This document shows, piece after piece, positions 9,857-18,963 of a DNA stretch of 45,897 nucleotides. The notes under the pieces were generated by a model. The model was given only the letters and a program-made list of their open reading frames with translations. It did no database searches and had not been told where the DNA came from. The position numbers were made by a program, and so were the translations under genes. The stretch's first letter is position 1. Each line of letters begins with the position of its first letter. The stretch is from Candidatus Bathyarchaeota archaeon (lineage in GTDB: Archaea; Thermoproteota; Bathyarchaeia; RBG-16-48-13; JAGMEO01). The stretch lies in the NCBI GenBank assembly GCA_030602965.1, contig JAUVYS010000003.1:1-45897 (forward strand), in the 5' to 3' direction.

Positions 9857-10708
9857 TTATTTTTCCATTACAATGGATGCATATCCGACAACCCGAGAGA
9901 AATCACCTGTAATGTCGCCACTTGTCTTATAGGAAAGAAGCATGGCTTTCTTTGCTTCAAGCATTTTAGTGGCAACAATAGCGGCTGATGTTGGACCAAC
10001 CCCACACATGCTAATCCTATTATCCTCAACAACGTCTTGGAGGCGTTTTTCGTCAAGTTCGAGAATAGCATCTATCACAAGTTGATCCTTTTCTTCAGCT
10101 ACTTTCTGAGATTTGTAGTGGGTTAAATCTGTTGATGCGATGACAACAGCATTTCTTTTAGAAATGGCTTTCGCAACAGCTTTCCCTACATCTTGACTTA
10201 CTTCTAAGTCCTGCATCATCATACATATAGGTACAAAATTTACATTTTCACCATAAACGTATTGAAGAAATGGAAGTTGAACCTCGATAGAGTGTTCATA
10301 TAAGTTTGCAACATCATCAATGTCTATGTAGTTAGAAGAAGCTTGAATCTCTGTAGCCGCCTCTGTGTCTATTAATACGTCTCCGAACGGTGTTTGCCAT
10401 ATTCCATCCAACATAATTGAAACACCACTTCCAAAGCCAGTGTGGTTTGGTCCGATAATGATGAAAAGCTCTGGTTTTCCATCCAACGCAAGTTCGAAAT
10501 ACGCCTTAGCTGCAGTCGATCCGGAGTAAATATATCCTGCGTGCGGGCTAACAAGAGATACAATATTCCTTGGACCGTGTAACTGAACGGTTGGAAGGTG
10601 CCCTGGTCCAAATTTGTGAAGAAAACATTGCTCAATTTGTTTTTTTAAATCATTAAACCGGGCTTCATAGAAGGTGCCGGCATGACTGGAAGGTCTAACC
10701 GTCACCAT
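9857..10708 (-). CDS. MEMO family protein (AmmeMemoRadiSam system protein B family)
   Basis: MVTVRPSSHAGTFYEARFNDLKKQIEQCF...VSPHAGYIYSGSTAAKAY...IIGPNHTGFG...ASTDLTHY; start trimmed. Confidence 0.93.
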   Translation of the reverse strand: MVTVRPSSHAGTFYEARFNDLKKQIEQCFLHKFGPGHLPTVQLHGPRNIVSLVSPHAGYIYSGSTAAKAYFELALDGKPELFIIIGPNHTGFGSGVSIMLDGIWQTPFGDVLIDTEAATEIQASSNYIDIDDVANLYEHSIEVQLPFLQYVYGENVNFVPICMMMQDLEVSQDVGKAVAKAISKRNAVVIASTDLTHYKSQKVAEEKDQLVIDAILELDEKRLQDVVEDNRISMCGVGPTSAAIVATKMLEAKKAMLLSYKTSGDITGDFSRVVGYASIVMEK

Positions 10709-10715
10709 ATCCCAT

Positions 10716-11414
10716 TCACTCTTCATCAGAGGAGGTTGCGGTTACTTCAAGAGGTTTTGTTTCAAAATCATCAATAGAAACTGTTAAATCGTCATCCTGT
10801 GGAATCTCGCCTTTCTCCCTTGAAACTTGGCGAGCTAGAAGCCAATAAACCGTTGCTAAAGACCTCCTACCCTTATTGTTTACTGGTATAATAAGATCGA
10901 CGTTCGCTAAGCTGTTATCTGTGTCAACAAAGGCAATAACAGGTATACCCATCGAAGAGGCTTCTTTAATAGCCTGTCGATCAGCATTGGGATCTGTAAC
11001 CATAACTAAATAAGGATCACGATGTCCAGAATACAATGGATTAGAAAAAAGACCAGGCGGAAAACGACCAATAACAGGAACTGTACGTGTTACCTCACAG
11101 AACTTTTGAACTGGAACTCTACCATATATTCGAGCTGAGACTACTACCATTCTTTCAGGATCAATGTGGGAAATGAATTTTGCAGCAGTTCTAATCCTCT
11201 CATCTGTTTGTTTAATGTCTAGAACAAAGAGTCCATCAGGTCTAACACGGTAGATAAATGGTTCTAGATCTTTTGTCTTGATTCGTGTTCCTATGTGCAT
11301 TCCGGCAGATAGAATAGTCTCTATTGGTAGAAGAAGTTCAGCTTCTTCTGCCTTGAACTCTTTATTACTTATCTCTGAGTTCTCTATCTTTAAAGTCTTA
11401 TCTTTCTCAGTCAT
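10716..11414 (-). CDS. rps2: 30S ribosomal protein S2
   Basis: LSAGMHIGTRIKTKDLEPFIYRVRPDGLFVLDIKQTDERIRTAAKFIS; FPPGLFSNP. Confidence 0.96.
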   Translation of the reverse strand: MTEKDKTLKIENSEISNKEFKAEEAELLLPIETILSAGMHIGTRIKTKDLEPFIYRVRPDGLFVLDIKQTDERIRTAAKFISHIDPERMVVVSARIYGRVPVQKFCEVTRTVPVIGRFPPGLFSNPLYSGHRDPYLVMVTDPNADRQAIKEASSMGIPVIAFVDTDNSLANVDLIIPVNNKGRRSLATVYWLLARQVSREKGEIPQDDDLTVSIDDFETKPLEVTATSSDEE

Positions 11415-11443
11415 CTTCTCTCATCCATACATTACCTTGTAAA

Positions 11444-11662
11444 TTAACCATCTTCAGATGATTTTAATCTAGTCGTTTTATATTTTAAAACCTCATCAAT
11501 TATTTCAGTATTGGAAAGTAACATTCGACGACAGCAATATCTAGTCACACCAAGATCATCTAGAACTTTACCTAGGTCTTCGCCTTTCTTTACTCTTTTA
11601 TTCAACTCGTCCCATTTATCACCTATAACACTTCCACATGTAAAACATCTTACGGGAACCAT
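11444..11662 (-). CDS. rpoN: DNA-directed RNA polymerase subunit N
   Basis: [19 protein letters not shown]...[23 protein letters not shown]; start trimmed to 11662. Confidence 0.96.
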   Translation of the reverse strand: MVPVRCFTCGSVIGDKWDELNKRVKKGEDLGKVLDDLGVTRYCCRRMLLSNTEIIDEVLKYKTTRLKSSEDG

Positions 11663-11678
11663 CAAATCAATAACCCTC

Positions 11679-12098
11679 TCAACGATATGATTTCTGCTTC
11701 TTTCTTCTAGCGCCAGGTCCACCGGGCTTCTTTGGCTCTTTCCTCCGAGGATCTCCTACGAGCATAGTTCGGTCATAAGCCATTAGTGCTTTCTTAATTT
11801 GTGATCCTCTAGGCCACTCAGCTAGAGCTCTCGCAATTGCTATCCTAGCTGCCTCCGCTTGTCCCATGAAACCTCCGCCTTTTACTTCAATGTTTATGTC
11901 TAGATTTTTCCAAAAATCCTCTACGACTATAAGAGGTTCAAAAATCTTCTCTCGAGCTATTACAGGCATGTATATTTCTAAAGGTGTTTTATTTATTCTA
12001 ACCCGACCCTTTCCAGGTTTAACCGTTGCTCTCGCAATAGCTGTTTTTCTCTTTCCACTTGTTACCAGGACTCGTTTCTTGCTTGACAACTCAATCAA
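11679..12098 (-). CDS. rps9: 30S ribosomal protein S9
   Basis: [25 protein letters not shown]...[19 protein letters not shown]...[11 protein letters not shown]. Confidence 0.96.
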   Translation of the reverse strand: MIELSSKKRVLVTSGKRKTAIARATVKPGKGRVRINKTPLEIYMPVIAREKIFEPLIVVEDFWKNLDINIEVKGGGFMGQAEAARIAIARALAEWPRGSQIKKALMAYDRTMLVGDPRRKEPKKPGGPGARRKKQKSYR

Positions 12099-12526
12099 CC
12101 CATGATTTTTGCGTATTCTTTCATTGTTATAAAAGATCTTTTTTGACTAATGGGTATTGCGCCAGTTGGAATCTGGAATTCAAACTTCCTAAGATCCCCT
12201 GGCACTCCTACATGAACTCTTAATCTCTTATAAGCTGTTTTACCCCTTGGCTTCTTCCATGGAAGCATGCCTCTCACAGTTCTTCTGACAATGTTTTCAG
12301 ATCTTCTAGGACGTTTAGGGTTTTTACTTTGGGAGGCCAAGGTTCTGACTTTTAAACGAGCTTCAGTTTCTGCTACAGCAGCTTTTTTACTTTTAGTAAT
12401 AATAATTTTCTCAGCGTTTACTACATGAACCCAGTTACCATTCAAAAGTAGCTTCGCTATTATACTAGCTAACCTACCAAGAACGAGGCCATTTCCATCC
12501 ATTATTATATTATCTCTTTTTGACAA
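12095..12526 (-). CDS. rpl13: 50S ribosomal protein L13
   Basis: [39 protein letters not shown]...[25 protein letters not shown]; likely TTG start near 12526 rather than the ORF-track start at 12574. Confidence 0.9.
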   Translation of the reverse strand: MSKRDNIIMDGNGLVLGRLASIIAKLLLNGNWVHVVNAEKIIITKSKKAAVAETEARLKVRTLASQSKNPKRPRRSENIVRRTVRGMLPWKKPRGKTAYKRLRVHVGVPGDLRKFEFQIPTGAIPISQKRSFITMKEYAKIMG

Positions 12527-12530
12527 AGGT

Positions 12531-12899
12531 TCACCCGATAATCTTGATTTCTTTTCCTTTAGGGAATTTCTCAATAAACTCGTTAATCGTGTAGCACTGT
12601 CCTTTTGCTTTTAAAATTTTGTCTCTTGCCTTTTGAGTGAAGCTAAAAGCTGCAACGTGGACCGGGTGATCTAAGAACCCCGCTGCCAAAATTTTGCCAG
12701 GAACTATAGCTTTATCTCGGGATTTTGTATACCTATTAATTCTGCTAATGTTCACTGCTACCTTCCTGTGTTTAGGTTTTTTTAAATAATTGGCAACATC
12801 ATCCCAAATGGCTGCACCAGTTTCGTTTGCCTTTTTTTTGAGCGATCTAATTGTATGAAAGAGCTCGGGATTCGTTGTTTTAAACTTCATTTGTATCAC
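12531..12899 (-). CDS. rpl18e: 50S ribosomal protein L18e
   Basis: WDDVANYLKKPKHRKVAVNISRINRYTKSRDKAIVPGKILAAGFLDHPVHVAAFSFTQKARDKI. Confidence 0.96.
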   Translation of the reverse strand: MIQMKFKTTNPELFHTIRSLKKKANETGAAIWDDVANYLKKPKHRKVAVNISRINRYTKSRDKAIVPGKILAAGFLDHPVHVAAFSFTQKARDKILKAKGQCYTINEFIEKFPKGKEIKIIG

Positions 12900-13759
12900 T
12901 TTTTCTTCTTTATTTTTGCTTTCTTTGTTTTTTTCTTCACCCTAGCTATTTTCAACTGATTAATTTGTTCAGTAAAGTCCTTAGACTTTTTCCTCAAGAT
13001 TTTTGTAGCTTCAATTATAATTTGTTCAGGTGGTAAAGCACCTGTTGGTCCGACATTAAAAATGAATGCGTTTTTAACATTCTTGATCTTGATAGCTGAA
13101 GGCGTTTTAGGACAAATAACTTCACAGTCATCACAAAGAGTACACTTTTCCTTAGCCACCACTTCTAACCTTTCATCTTTGATGTCAAGTACACCTTTTG
13201 GACAGCCCTCAACACACTGACCACACGCATCACATTTTCTACGGTTAACGATGATTTCAGGGACATATTTGTATGAAGAGACGGAGACAGGTTGCCATTT
13301 TGCATGTTTTGAGCCATGACCAAGTCGAGCATAAGCCTCTAATTTGATTTTTTGACTAGGTGCTAGTTTCACTATAGGAATTTTATCACTTATTGGTGTT
13401 ACATCTGGATTGGCTGATTTCAATTCCCCCGAATACACTGTTCGAATTGAATCTGAAGCCTCAGCATCGAGCGTTAAAGAAACGCTGCATTTATTACAGC
13501 CAAGCTCACTCTGACATTTGCATTCTTCAGGGAGAACGTAAGTATCTAAATCTGTCTTTAAAGGAACAAGACCCAATCTATGAGCCAAAACCTCATCGCA
13601 CATAACTGATGAGTTCTCAATAACAACCACCTCATCTATCGCCATAGTTGGAACCTCATTAACCATTATGCGCCTCAGTGCATTTGCTACTGGAGTAGAT
13701 ATTCCATTAACCTGAAAGCGAAGTTTGTTATCATCCTTATGTAGAATCTTGACATCCAT
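12896..13759 (-). CDS. rpoD: DNA-directed RNA polymerase subunit D with [4Fe-4S] ferredoxin-like domain
   Basis: VANALRRIMVNEVPTMAIDEVVVIENSSVMCDEVLAHRLGLVPL plus CDACGQCVEGCP and CTLCDDCEVICP. Confidence 0.97.
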   Translation of the reverse strand: MDVKILHKDDNKLRFQVNGISTPVANALRRIMVNEVPTMAIDEVVVIENSSVMCDEVLAHRLGLVPLKTDLDTYVLPEECKCQSELGCNKCSVSLTLDAEASDSIRTVYSGELKSANPDVTPISDKIPIVKLAPSQKIKLEAYARLGHGSKHAKWQPVSVSSYKYVPEIIVNRRKCDACGQCVEGCPKGVLDIKDERLEVVAKEKCTLCDDCEVICPKTPSAIKIKNVKNAFIFNVGPTGALPPEQIIIEATKILRKKSKDFTEQINQLKIARVKKKTKKAKIKKKK

Positions 13760-13940
13760 AATAGAGCCAGCTTTTCAGCACAAATTAATACAATAATATA
13801 ATCTTTGAGATGTTCTTGTGAAGAAAGTCAGCTTGTTATATAACTTTTTCTAACAAGAAATTAATTTCAAGAATACTTCAATAAAAAGAGAAAATATACA
13901 AGGTATCTTAATAATACATGATAATACTAGTACCAGTCAA

Positions 13941-14450
13941 ATGTTAAAAAAGAAAAATAGCCTAACCCTGAAATTAAGCTTAGCATCCATCTTTGCTGCC
14001 CTCACAACAATTTCTACAGTAATTATCCAAATTCCTATTCCAGCTACAGGTGGTTACATTAATGTTGGTGATGCAATGATTTTTACAAGTGCTTTACTCT
14101 TTGGACCAATGGTTGGAGCTTTCGCAGGCGGTATTGGTTCAGCTGTTGCTGATATCTTTCTTGGCTATCCAGCTTTTCTGCCCCATACATTTGTAATTAA
14201 AGGGTTAGAAGGTTTTGTTGCCTGATATATTAGTAGAGATGGGAATGATTTTAGGGATATTCTTGCCTGGGTTATAGCAAGCTTTGTTATGGTTGTAGGT
14301 TACTTTATTGCTGAAGCTTATGATGGGTATTGGTCCAGTTTTTGCATCAACTGAAGTTCCTGGAATATTTTCCAAGTAGTTTTTGGAGGAATATTCAGTA
14401 TACCTTTATCCAGATTATTTAGGAAGCGATTTAACTTACTTATTTCATAG
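13941..14450 (+). pseudogene. Decayed ECF-transporter substrate-specific (S) component-like membrane protein
   Basis: MLKKKNSLTLKLSLASIFAALTTISTVIIQIPIPATGGYINVGDAMIFTSALLFGPMVGAFAGGIGSAVADIFLGYPAFLPHTFVIKGLEGFVA, then in-frame TGA and conserved continuation YISRDGNDFRDILAWVIASFVMVVGYFIAEAY, frameshift, MGIGPVFASTEVP, frameshift, NIFQVVFGGIFSIPLSRLFRKRFNLLIS*. Confidence 0.82.
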
Positions 14451-15470
14451 TTTTTTCTTCAAAGCTTTCCATAATTCATCTGATTTAGGCAAATGTAAGG
14501 GTTGAACAGCCCCATCCTTTCTCACTATCTTTCTCATCTTTTCATTTTCTAAAAAATCGCCAATGATAGAAGCCTTAATACCAGTTTTTCTAACCTTAGA
14601 AACGACCTCTTCAGCTTTTTCGGGTTTTATAGCAATAATTAATGCTCCAGAACTAATTAGTTTCAGTGGATCGATTTTAAAGAACCGACAAATTTTCTTT
14701 GTCTCTTGTGAAATGTAAATTTGATTTTCGTAGACTTCAAATCCTGTTCCTGATGCTTCAGCCATTTCGTTAAGGCCGCCAGCTATCCCTCCTTCAGTCG
14801 GATCATGCATAGCTAAAACACCACCTTGTTTAACCGCCAACATCGCTTCTTGAACAACACTAATCATGTCAAAGTAGCTCTCTGCCTTAGCCACCAATTC
14901 TTTACCAAAATTTTTCACAAGAGTTTCTCGTCTGTCTGCCGCTAAAATTGCTGTTCCTTCAATGCCAGCACCTTTGGTAAGAATGATTTTACTCCCTGGT
15001 TTAACCCCAGCACAAGTTACAAACCGATCTTCTTTAGTAAATCCAGCACAGAAACTAATCACCAAAGGATGAGAAATGTGTGGTGTAACCTCTGTGTGAC
15101 CGCCAATTATGGCCATTTCTAGGTTTTTCGCAGCACTGTCCATTTGCACACAGATTTCTCTAAGAAGAGCGTTTCCAGATCCCTCAGGAAGCATTATGCA
15201 AGGTAAGAACCACCTTGGTTTGATACCTCTCGTTGCCACGTCATTCGCTGAAATATTTACTGAGAGCCATCCAATTCGTTCTTCAGCGCCACTTATCGGG
15301 TCACATGAGATTGCAAGTACATGATCTCCAAGTTTTACAATAGCAGCATCTTCACCATATGAAGACCCAAGTAAAACGTCGCTATTCTTAGCACCTAAGT
15401 ACTTCAACACTATTTCCTTTAGAATTTCTGGAACAACCTTACCAGACGGAAAACTCATATTAACGCCCAC
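14445..15470 (-). CDS. AIR synthase-related protein, HypE-like
   Basis: GSSYGEDAAIVKLGDHVLAISCDPISGAEERIGWLSVNISANDVATRGIKPRW; VLAMHDPTEGGIAGGLNEMAEASGTGFEVYE is HypE-like. Confidence 0.8.
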   Translation of the reverse strand: MGVNMSFPSGKVVPEILKEIVLKYLGAKNSDVLLGSSYGEDAAIVKLGDHVLAISCDPISGAEERIGWLSVNISANDVATRGIKPRWFLPCIMLPEGSGNALLREICVQMDSAAKNLEMAIIGGHTEVTPHISHPLVISFCAGFTKEDRFVTCAGVKPGSKIILTKGAGIEGTAILAADRRETLVKNFGKELVAKAESYFDMISVVQEAMLAVKQGGVLAMHDPTEGGIAGGLNEMAEASGTGFEVYENQIYISQETKKICRFFKIDPLKLISSGALIIAIKPEKAEEVVSKVRKTGIKASIIGDFLENEKMRKIVRKDGAVQPLHLPKSDELWKALKKKL

Positions 15471-15672
15471 TTTACCTTCAGCTAAGTATTCTATGATAAA
15501 AACAATAGCTATGAATGGCTTAAAAGGAAATATTTACTTTCAGAATTAAATTGTGTAATTCGAGAATTATTCTTCTTCATTACTAATTTAGATGTTGACA
15601 TTTCTCAGATTATTCATGAACGAAGTAATCTTCTGCGAGATAAAATAGAAAATTAAAGAAAAAATTGAATGG

Positions 15673-15764
15673 TGGGCCGGCCCGGACTTGAACCGGGGAT
15701 CATCCGCGTGTCAGGCGGATATTAGGCAAAATTCTGTATCCTAACCAAACTAGACCACCGGCCC
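15673..15764 (-). tRNA. tRNA-Val(GAC) with a 17-nt intron (15721..15737); CCA encoded at 15670..15672
   Basis: GGGCCGG TG GTCT AGTTTGGTTA GGAT [ACAGAATTTTGCCTAAT] A TCCGC CTGACAC GCGGA TGATC CCCGG TTCAAGT CCGGG CCGGCCC A; cloverleaf is complete once the bracketed sequence is removed. Confidence 0.92.
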
Positions 15765-15834
15765 ACATCTAAAATGCCTTAGGAAACGTCTAATATTTTA
15801 GACTTACTACAAGTTTTTCCTTAAAAGTAATTGG

Positions 15835-15924
15835 TGGACCGACCGGGATTTGAACCCGGGACCTTCGCGATGCCAACGCGACACTCCTTGGCCTTTGGAG
15901 TATACCAAGCTGAGCTACCGGCCC
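15835..15924 (-). tRNA. tRNA-Ala(GGC) with an approximately 16-nt intron (about 15887..15902); CCA encoded at 15832..15834
   Basis: GGGCCGG TA GCTC AGCTTGGTA [TACTCCAAAGGCCAAG] GAGT G TCGCG TTGGCAT CGCGA AGGTC CCGGG TTCAAAT CCCGG TCGGTCC A; all arms pair after excision. Confidence 0.9.
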
Positions 15925-15970
15925 ACATCAATAATTGAGATAGTGCTTAGATAAAAAAAATAGTGTTATT

Positions 15971-16159
15971 TTAAGAACGGCGAGCCTTTCTTGTGACAGT
16001 TTTAGTCTGCCATGCGTATTGACAAATTTTCTTTGACTCTCCGAATCCACAAGCTGAACATCGTTTCTTTCTTATGTGATAAGCTCTTCGACCACACCGT
16101 CTACATTTTATGACAGAGGTCTTATGCCGCTTTCCAAATGAAGGGGTGCCTTTACCCAA
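15971..16159 (-). CDS. rpl37e: 50S ribosomal protein L37e
   Basis: [54 protein letters not shown]. Confidence 0.97.
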   Translation of the reverse strand: MGKGTPSFGKRHKTSVIKCRRCGRRAYHIRKKRCSACGFGESKKICQYAWQTKTVTRKARRS

Positions 16160-16166
16160 TGATGCT

Positions 16167-16394
16167 TCACCTTGGAGAAGGCGATACTATTATTACGTTG
16201 TCTCCACGAACTATCATAGTTCCTATTTTCTCAATGTTCTCATTGTCAGAGGCCTCTTCAGCGTCTTCCAAGACGAGGTTCATGTGTTGATCAAATCCTT
16301 TTAGTTTACCTCTAATGCTTCTTCCGCCTCTCAGTCTTACCAAGACAAGCTTTTCCAGACTATCCTCTAACATTTTGCTAGCCATCTCTGTCAT
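16167..16394 (-). CDS. Sm-like (LSm) RNA-binding protein
   Basis: [32 protein letters not shown]...[16 protein letters not shown], Sm1/Sm2 motifs; 3'-adjacent rpl37e is a common archaeal pairing. Confidence 0.94.
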   Translation of the reverse strand: MTEMASKMLEDSLEKLVLVRLRGGRSIRGKLKGFDQHMNLVLEDAEEASDNENIEKIGTMIVRGDNVIIVSPSPR

Positions 16395-16477
16395 TGGTCT
16401 ATATCATCGCCTCAAATTTTAGTTCTTTAAGATTTTAAGATAATGATTTAAAGGTATCGTAAAAACGTATTCTCCTT

Positions 16478-16978
16478 GTGAACCTCATGAGGTTTAAAAA
16501 TAGACATCATCTAGATAACAAGACATTACGGAAAATACTTAGACGATTATCAGAAACCCTTAATGTAGATTCTTCTAACATTAAAATGGATAACGCAGAG
16601 ATAGCTGATCATGAGTCGGGTATAAAGATCCTAATTGTTGATGATAACATCGTTTTTGTTGTTGATGCAGACAATATTTTTCCAACATTATACTTTGAAC
16701 CATTAATTGAGCTTTTACCATCATTAATTGTTGATATGGGTGCTATTCCGTACATATGTAATGGCGCAGATGTTATGGCACCGGGAATTGTTCGTGTGGA
16801 AGGCAATTTTAGAAAAGATTCAATTGTGGTAGTAAGAGATGAAAAACATGGTAAACCGATAGCCATTGCAAGGTCTTTGTCAGGTGCGTCACAGATGAGA
16901 CAAACTGGACATGGAAAGGTAGCAGAGACGCTTCACTACGTCGGTGATGAAATCTGGAATTTAGCGAAACACATATGA
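16478..16978 (+). CDS. PUA-domain RNA-binding protein (MCT-1/Tma20-like archaeal family)
   Basis: PTLYFEPLIELLPSLIVDMGAIPYICNGADVMAPGIVRVEGNFRKDSIVVVRDEKHGKPIAIARSL. Confidence 0.87.
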   Translation: MNLMRFKNRHHLDNKTLRKILRRLSETLNVDSSNIKMDNAEIADHESGIKILIVDDNIVFVVDADNIFPTLYFEPLIELLPSLIVDMGAIPYICNGADVMAPGIVRVEGNFRKDSIVVVRDEKHGKPIAIARSLSGASQMRQTGHGKVAETLHYVGDEIWNLAKHI

Positions 16979-17019
16979 TTGACTGGAATAACGAATATTA
17001 AAAGACTTGCTTAAACAAA

Positions 17020-18933
17020 CTATCTAAGTCTCATAGTTTCTAGGTTTAATGGAGCATTAGTTTCTATTTTATAGATTCTGTGCAGAACTTTTGCAATACT
17101 GATGCATTTTGACTTTTCGCCATGACCAACTATGATGCGTTCTGGTTTGGATGAAAGTCTTCTTACATACCTTATGATCTGATTTCTATCCGAGTGCCCA
17201 GAAAATCCTTCAACGGCTCCTATTTTCATGGCAATTCTTATAACAGACATTTTGCCTTTGTTATTTATTAAAGGTACTTCTGAAAGCCCCCGTCTTATCC
17301 TTGAACCTAAGGTTCCTTCAATCTGATAGCTTACAAATATTAGTGTGTTTCTTTTATCTGAAGATAGAGCTTTGAAGTATTCTATAGATGGCCCACCTTC
17401 CATCATTCCTGAGGTAGCCATGATTATACTGGGTTCGCCTTCAATGATATCTTCTCTTGCACTTGAGTCCTTAACATTTACAAAGTATTCTGATTCAAAG
17501 GGGTTTACTCCCTTGTAAAGAATCTTATCTCGCACATTCCTTTCAAGGTATTCTGGATAAGCGGTATGAATAGCTGTTGCTTCTTGAATCATTCCTTCAA
17601 GGTATATTGGCGCTTCTTGGAGAAGGCCACTTTTCATGTAGCTATCTAAAACCACCATTACCTCCTGAGATCTACCAACAGCAGGCACTGGAATCAGCAC
17701 TTTTCCATTTTTATCTAGAGTTTCATTTATCAAAGACACACTGTTCTGTTCAACACTCCTTCTCTGAGGCATAATATTTTCTGGACCGCCATAGGTAGCC
17801 TCTGTAATTAAAGTTTCAATTCTTGGAAAAACCGTTGAAGCTGGTTCAAGAAGCATTGTGCGCCCATACTTAAAGTCGCCAGTGTAAATTATATTATGCA
17901 GCCCTTGTCCTATATGTAGGTGTGTTATTGTAGAACCTATAATATGACCTGCGTTGTGAAGAGTTAATCTCGCATCAGGAGCAATGTCTGTAACTTCACC
18001 ATATTTTAGAGGAATAATGTGAAGAGTCATCTCCCTAACAGCTTTCTGATCATAGGGAGGTGTGATACCCTCTTTTGTGAGAACATCAAGATAGTCAAGT
18101 TGGAGAAGAGTCATGAGACTTGCTGTTGGCTCAGAGCAGTAAACCGGGCCATCATATCCATACTTATATAGAAATGGAAGCAAGCCACAGTGATCTAAAT
18201 GTGCGTGAGAAATTATAACAGCATCTAAAATATATGGATCAAATTCTTGGATATTAAAGTATGGAAAGGCTTCAGCTGGATTATGAGATCCCGGATTAAT
18301 TCCGCAGTCAATTAGGATTTTACTTTTATCTGTATCAATAAGTAACGCTGATCTACCGACCTCTTGAAATCCGCCCAAAGTTGTCATTCGAACTCTTTTT
18401 GATTTGAATATTATTGGTCGGAATATTCTTTCACCAACGGAGCGTAAGATCTCTTTCCGTCTTTTAACTTCTGATTGATAATAATGTCTCACACTTGCAA
18501 TTATTTTTGATTGTATGGGTGGACTTCTTAATATCCTTGGTCTCCATTTTGTAGTTTTAATTATTTTCTGCAAAGCTGTACTATTTTTGCCTATTATGAG
18601 ACTAGGCTTTTTAACTTCAATAATGACCTCTCCTACAGTTGAATCGAATTCAATGTTGGTAATCTCTGTTTTATCTGAAATTATTGATTGAACCTGCTTC
18701 CGAGCTTCAGGCTCAGGAAGACGAACTGAAGGATCGGAACGGATAACAATTCGCTTTCGAAGGATACTTACAAGGTCTGTTATGATGAAGCTGTTCTCAA
18801 CTAAGATCTCTGGTTTTTTGGCGTAAATAGCTAACCTTGGGCCTTCAAACTCTATGCGACTAACCTCCGCCTCTTTTGGAATATTTTTCAGAATAGCGTT
18901 TCTTATCTTAACTTGAGTCTCGTTAAAAGGCAA
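17020..18933 (-). CDS. Beta-CASP ribonuclease aCPSF1 (KH + metallo-beta-lactamase)
   Basis: N-terminal KH domains; VIISHAHLDHCGLLPFLYKYGYDGPVYCSEPT; TGDFKYGRTMLLEPA; ATSGMMEGGPSIEYF; GFSGHSDRNQI. Confidence 0.95.
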   Translation of the reverse strand: MPFNETQVKIRNAILKNIPKEAEVSRIEFEGPRLAIYAKKPEILVENSFIITDLVSILRKRIVIRSDPSVRLPEPEARKQVQSIISDKTEITNIEFDSTVGEVIIEVKKPSLIIGKNSTALQKIIKTTKWRPRILRSPPIQSKIIASVRHYYQSEVKRRKEILRSVGERIFRPIIFKSKRVRMTTLGGFQEVGRSALLIDTDKSKILIDCGINPGSHNPAEAFPYFNIQEFDPYILDAVIISHAHLDHCGLLPFLYKYGYDGPVYCSEPTASLMTLLQLDYLDVLTKEGITPPYDQKAVREMTLHIIPLKYGEVTDIAPDARLTLHNAGHIIGSTITHLHIGQGLHNIIYTGDFKYGRTMLLEPASTVFPRIETLITEATYGGPENIMPQRRSVEQNSVSLINETLDKNGKVLIPVPAVGRSQEVMVVLDSYMKSGLLQEAPIYLEGMIQEATAIHTAYPEYLERNVRDKILYKGVNPFESEYFVNVKDSSAREDIIEGEPSIIMATSGMMEGGPSIEYFKALSSDKRNTLIFVSYQIEGTLGSRIRRGLSEVPLINNKGKMSVIRIAMKIGAVEGFSGHSDRNQIIRYVRRLSSKPERIIVGHGEKSKCISIAKVLHRIYKIETNAPLNLETMRLR

Positions 18934-18963
18934 TATAATATCCTCTGAGATTTTTAGTTGAGC

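Noticed and set aside
14223-14225. In-frame TGA in the ECF-like gene as possible selenocysteine or recoding
   Set aside because: Two further frameshifts downstream; recoding would not rescue the gene, so decay is simpler
15673-15924. Interpreting the tRNA insertions as pseudo-tRNAs or sequencing errors
   Set aside because: Excision restores complete, well-paired cloverleafs with encoded CCA and exon-intron complementarity, so introns are the better explanation
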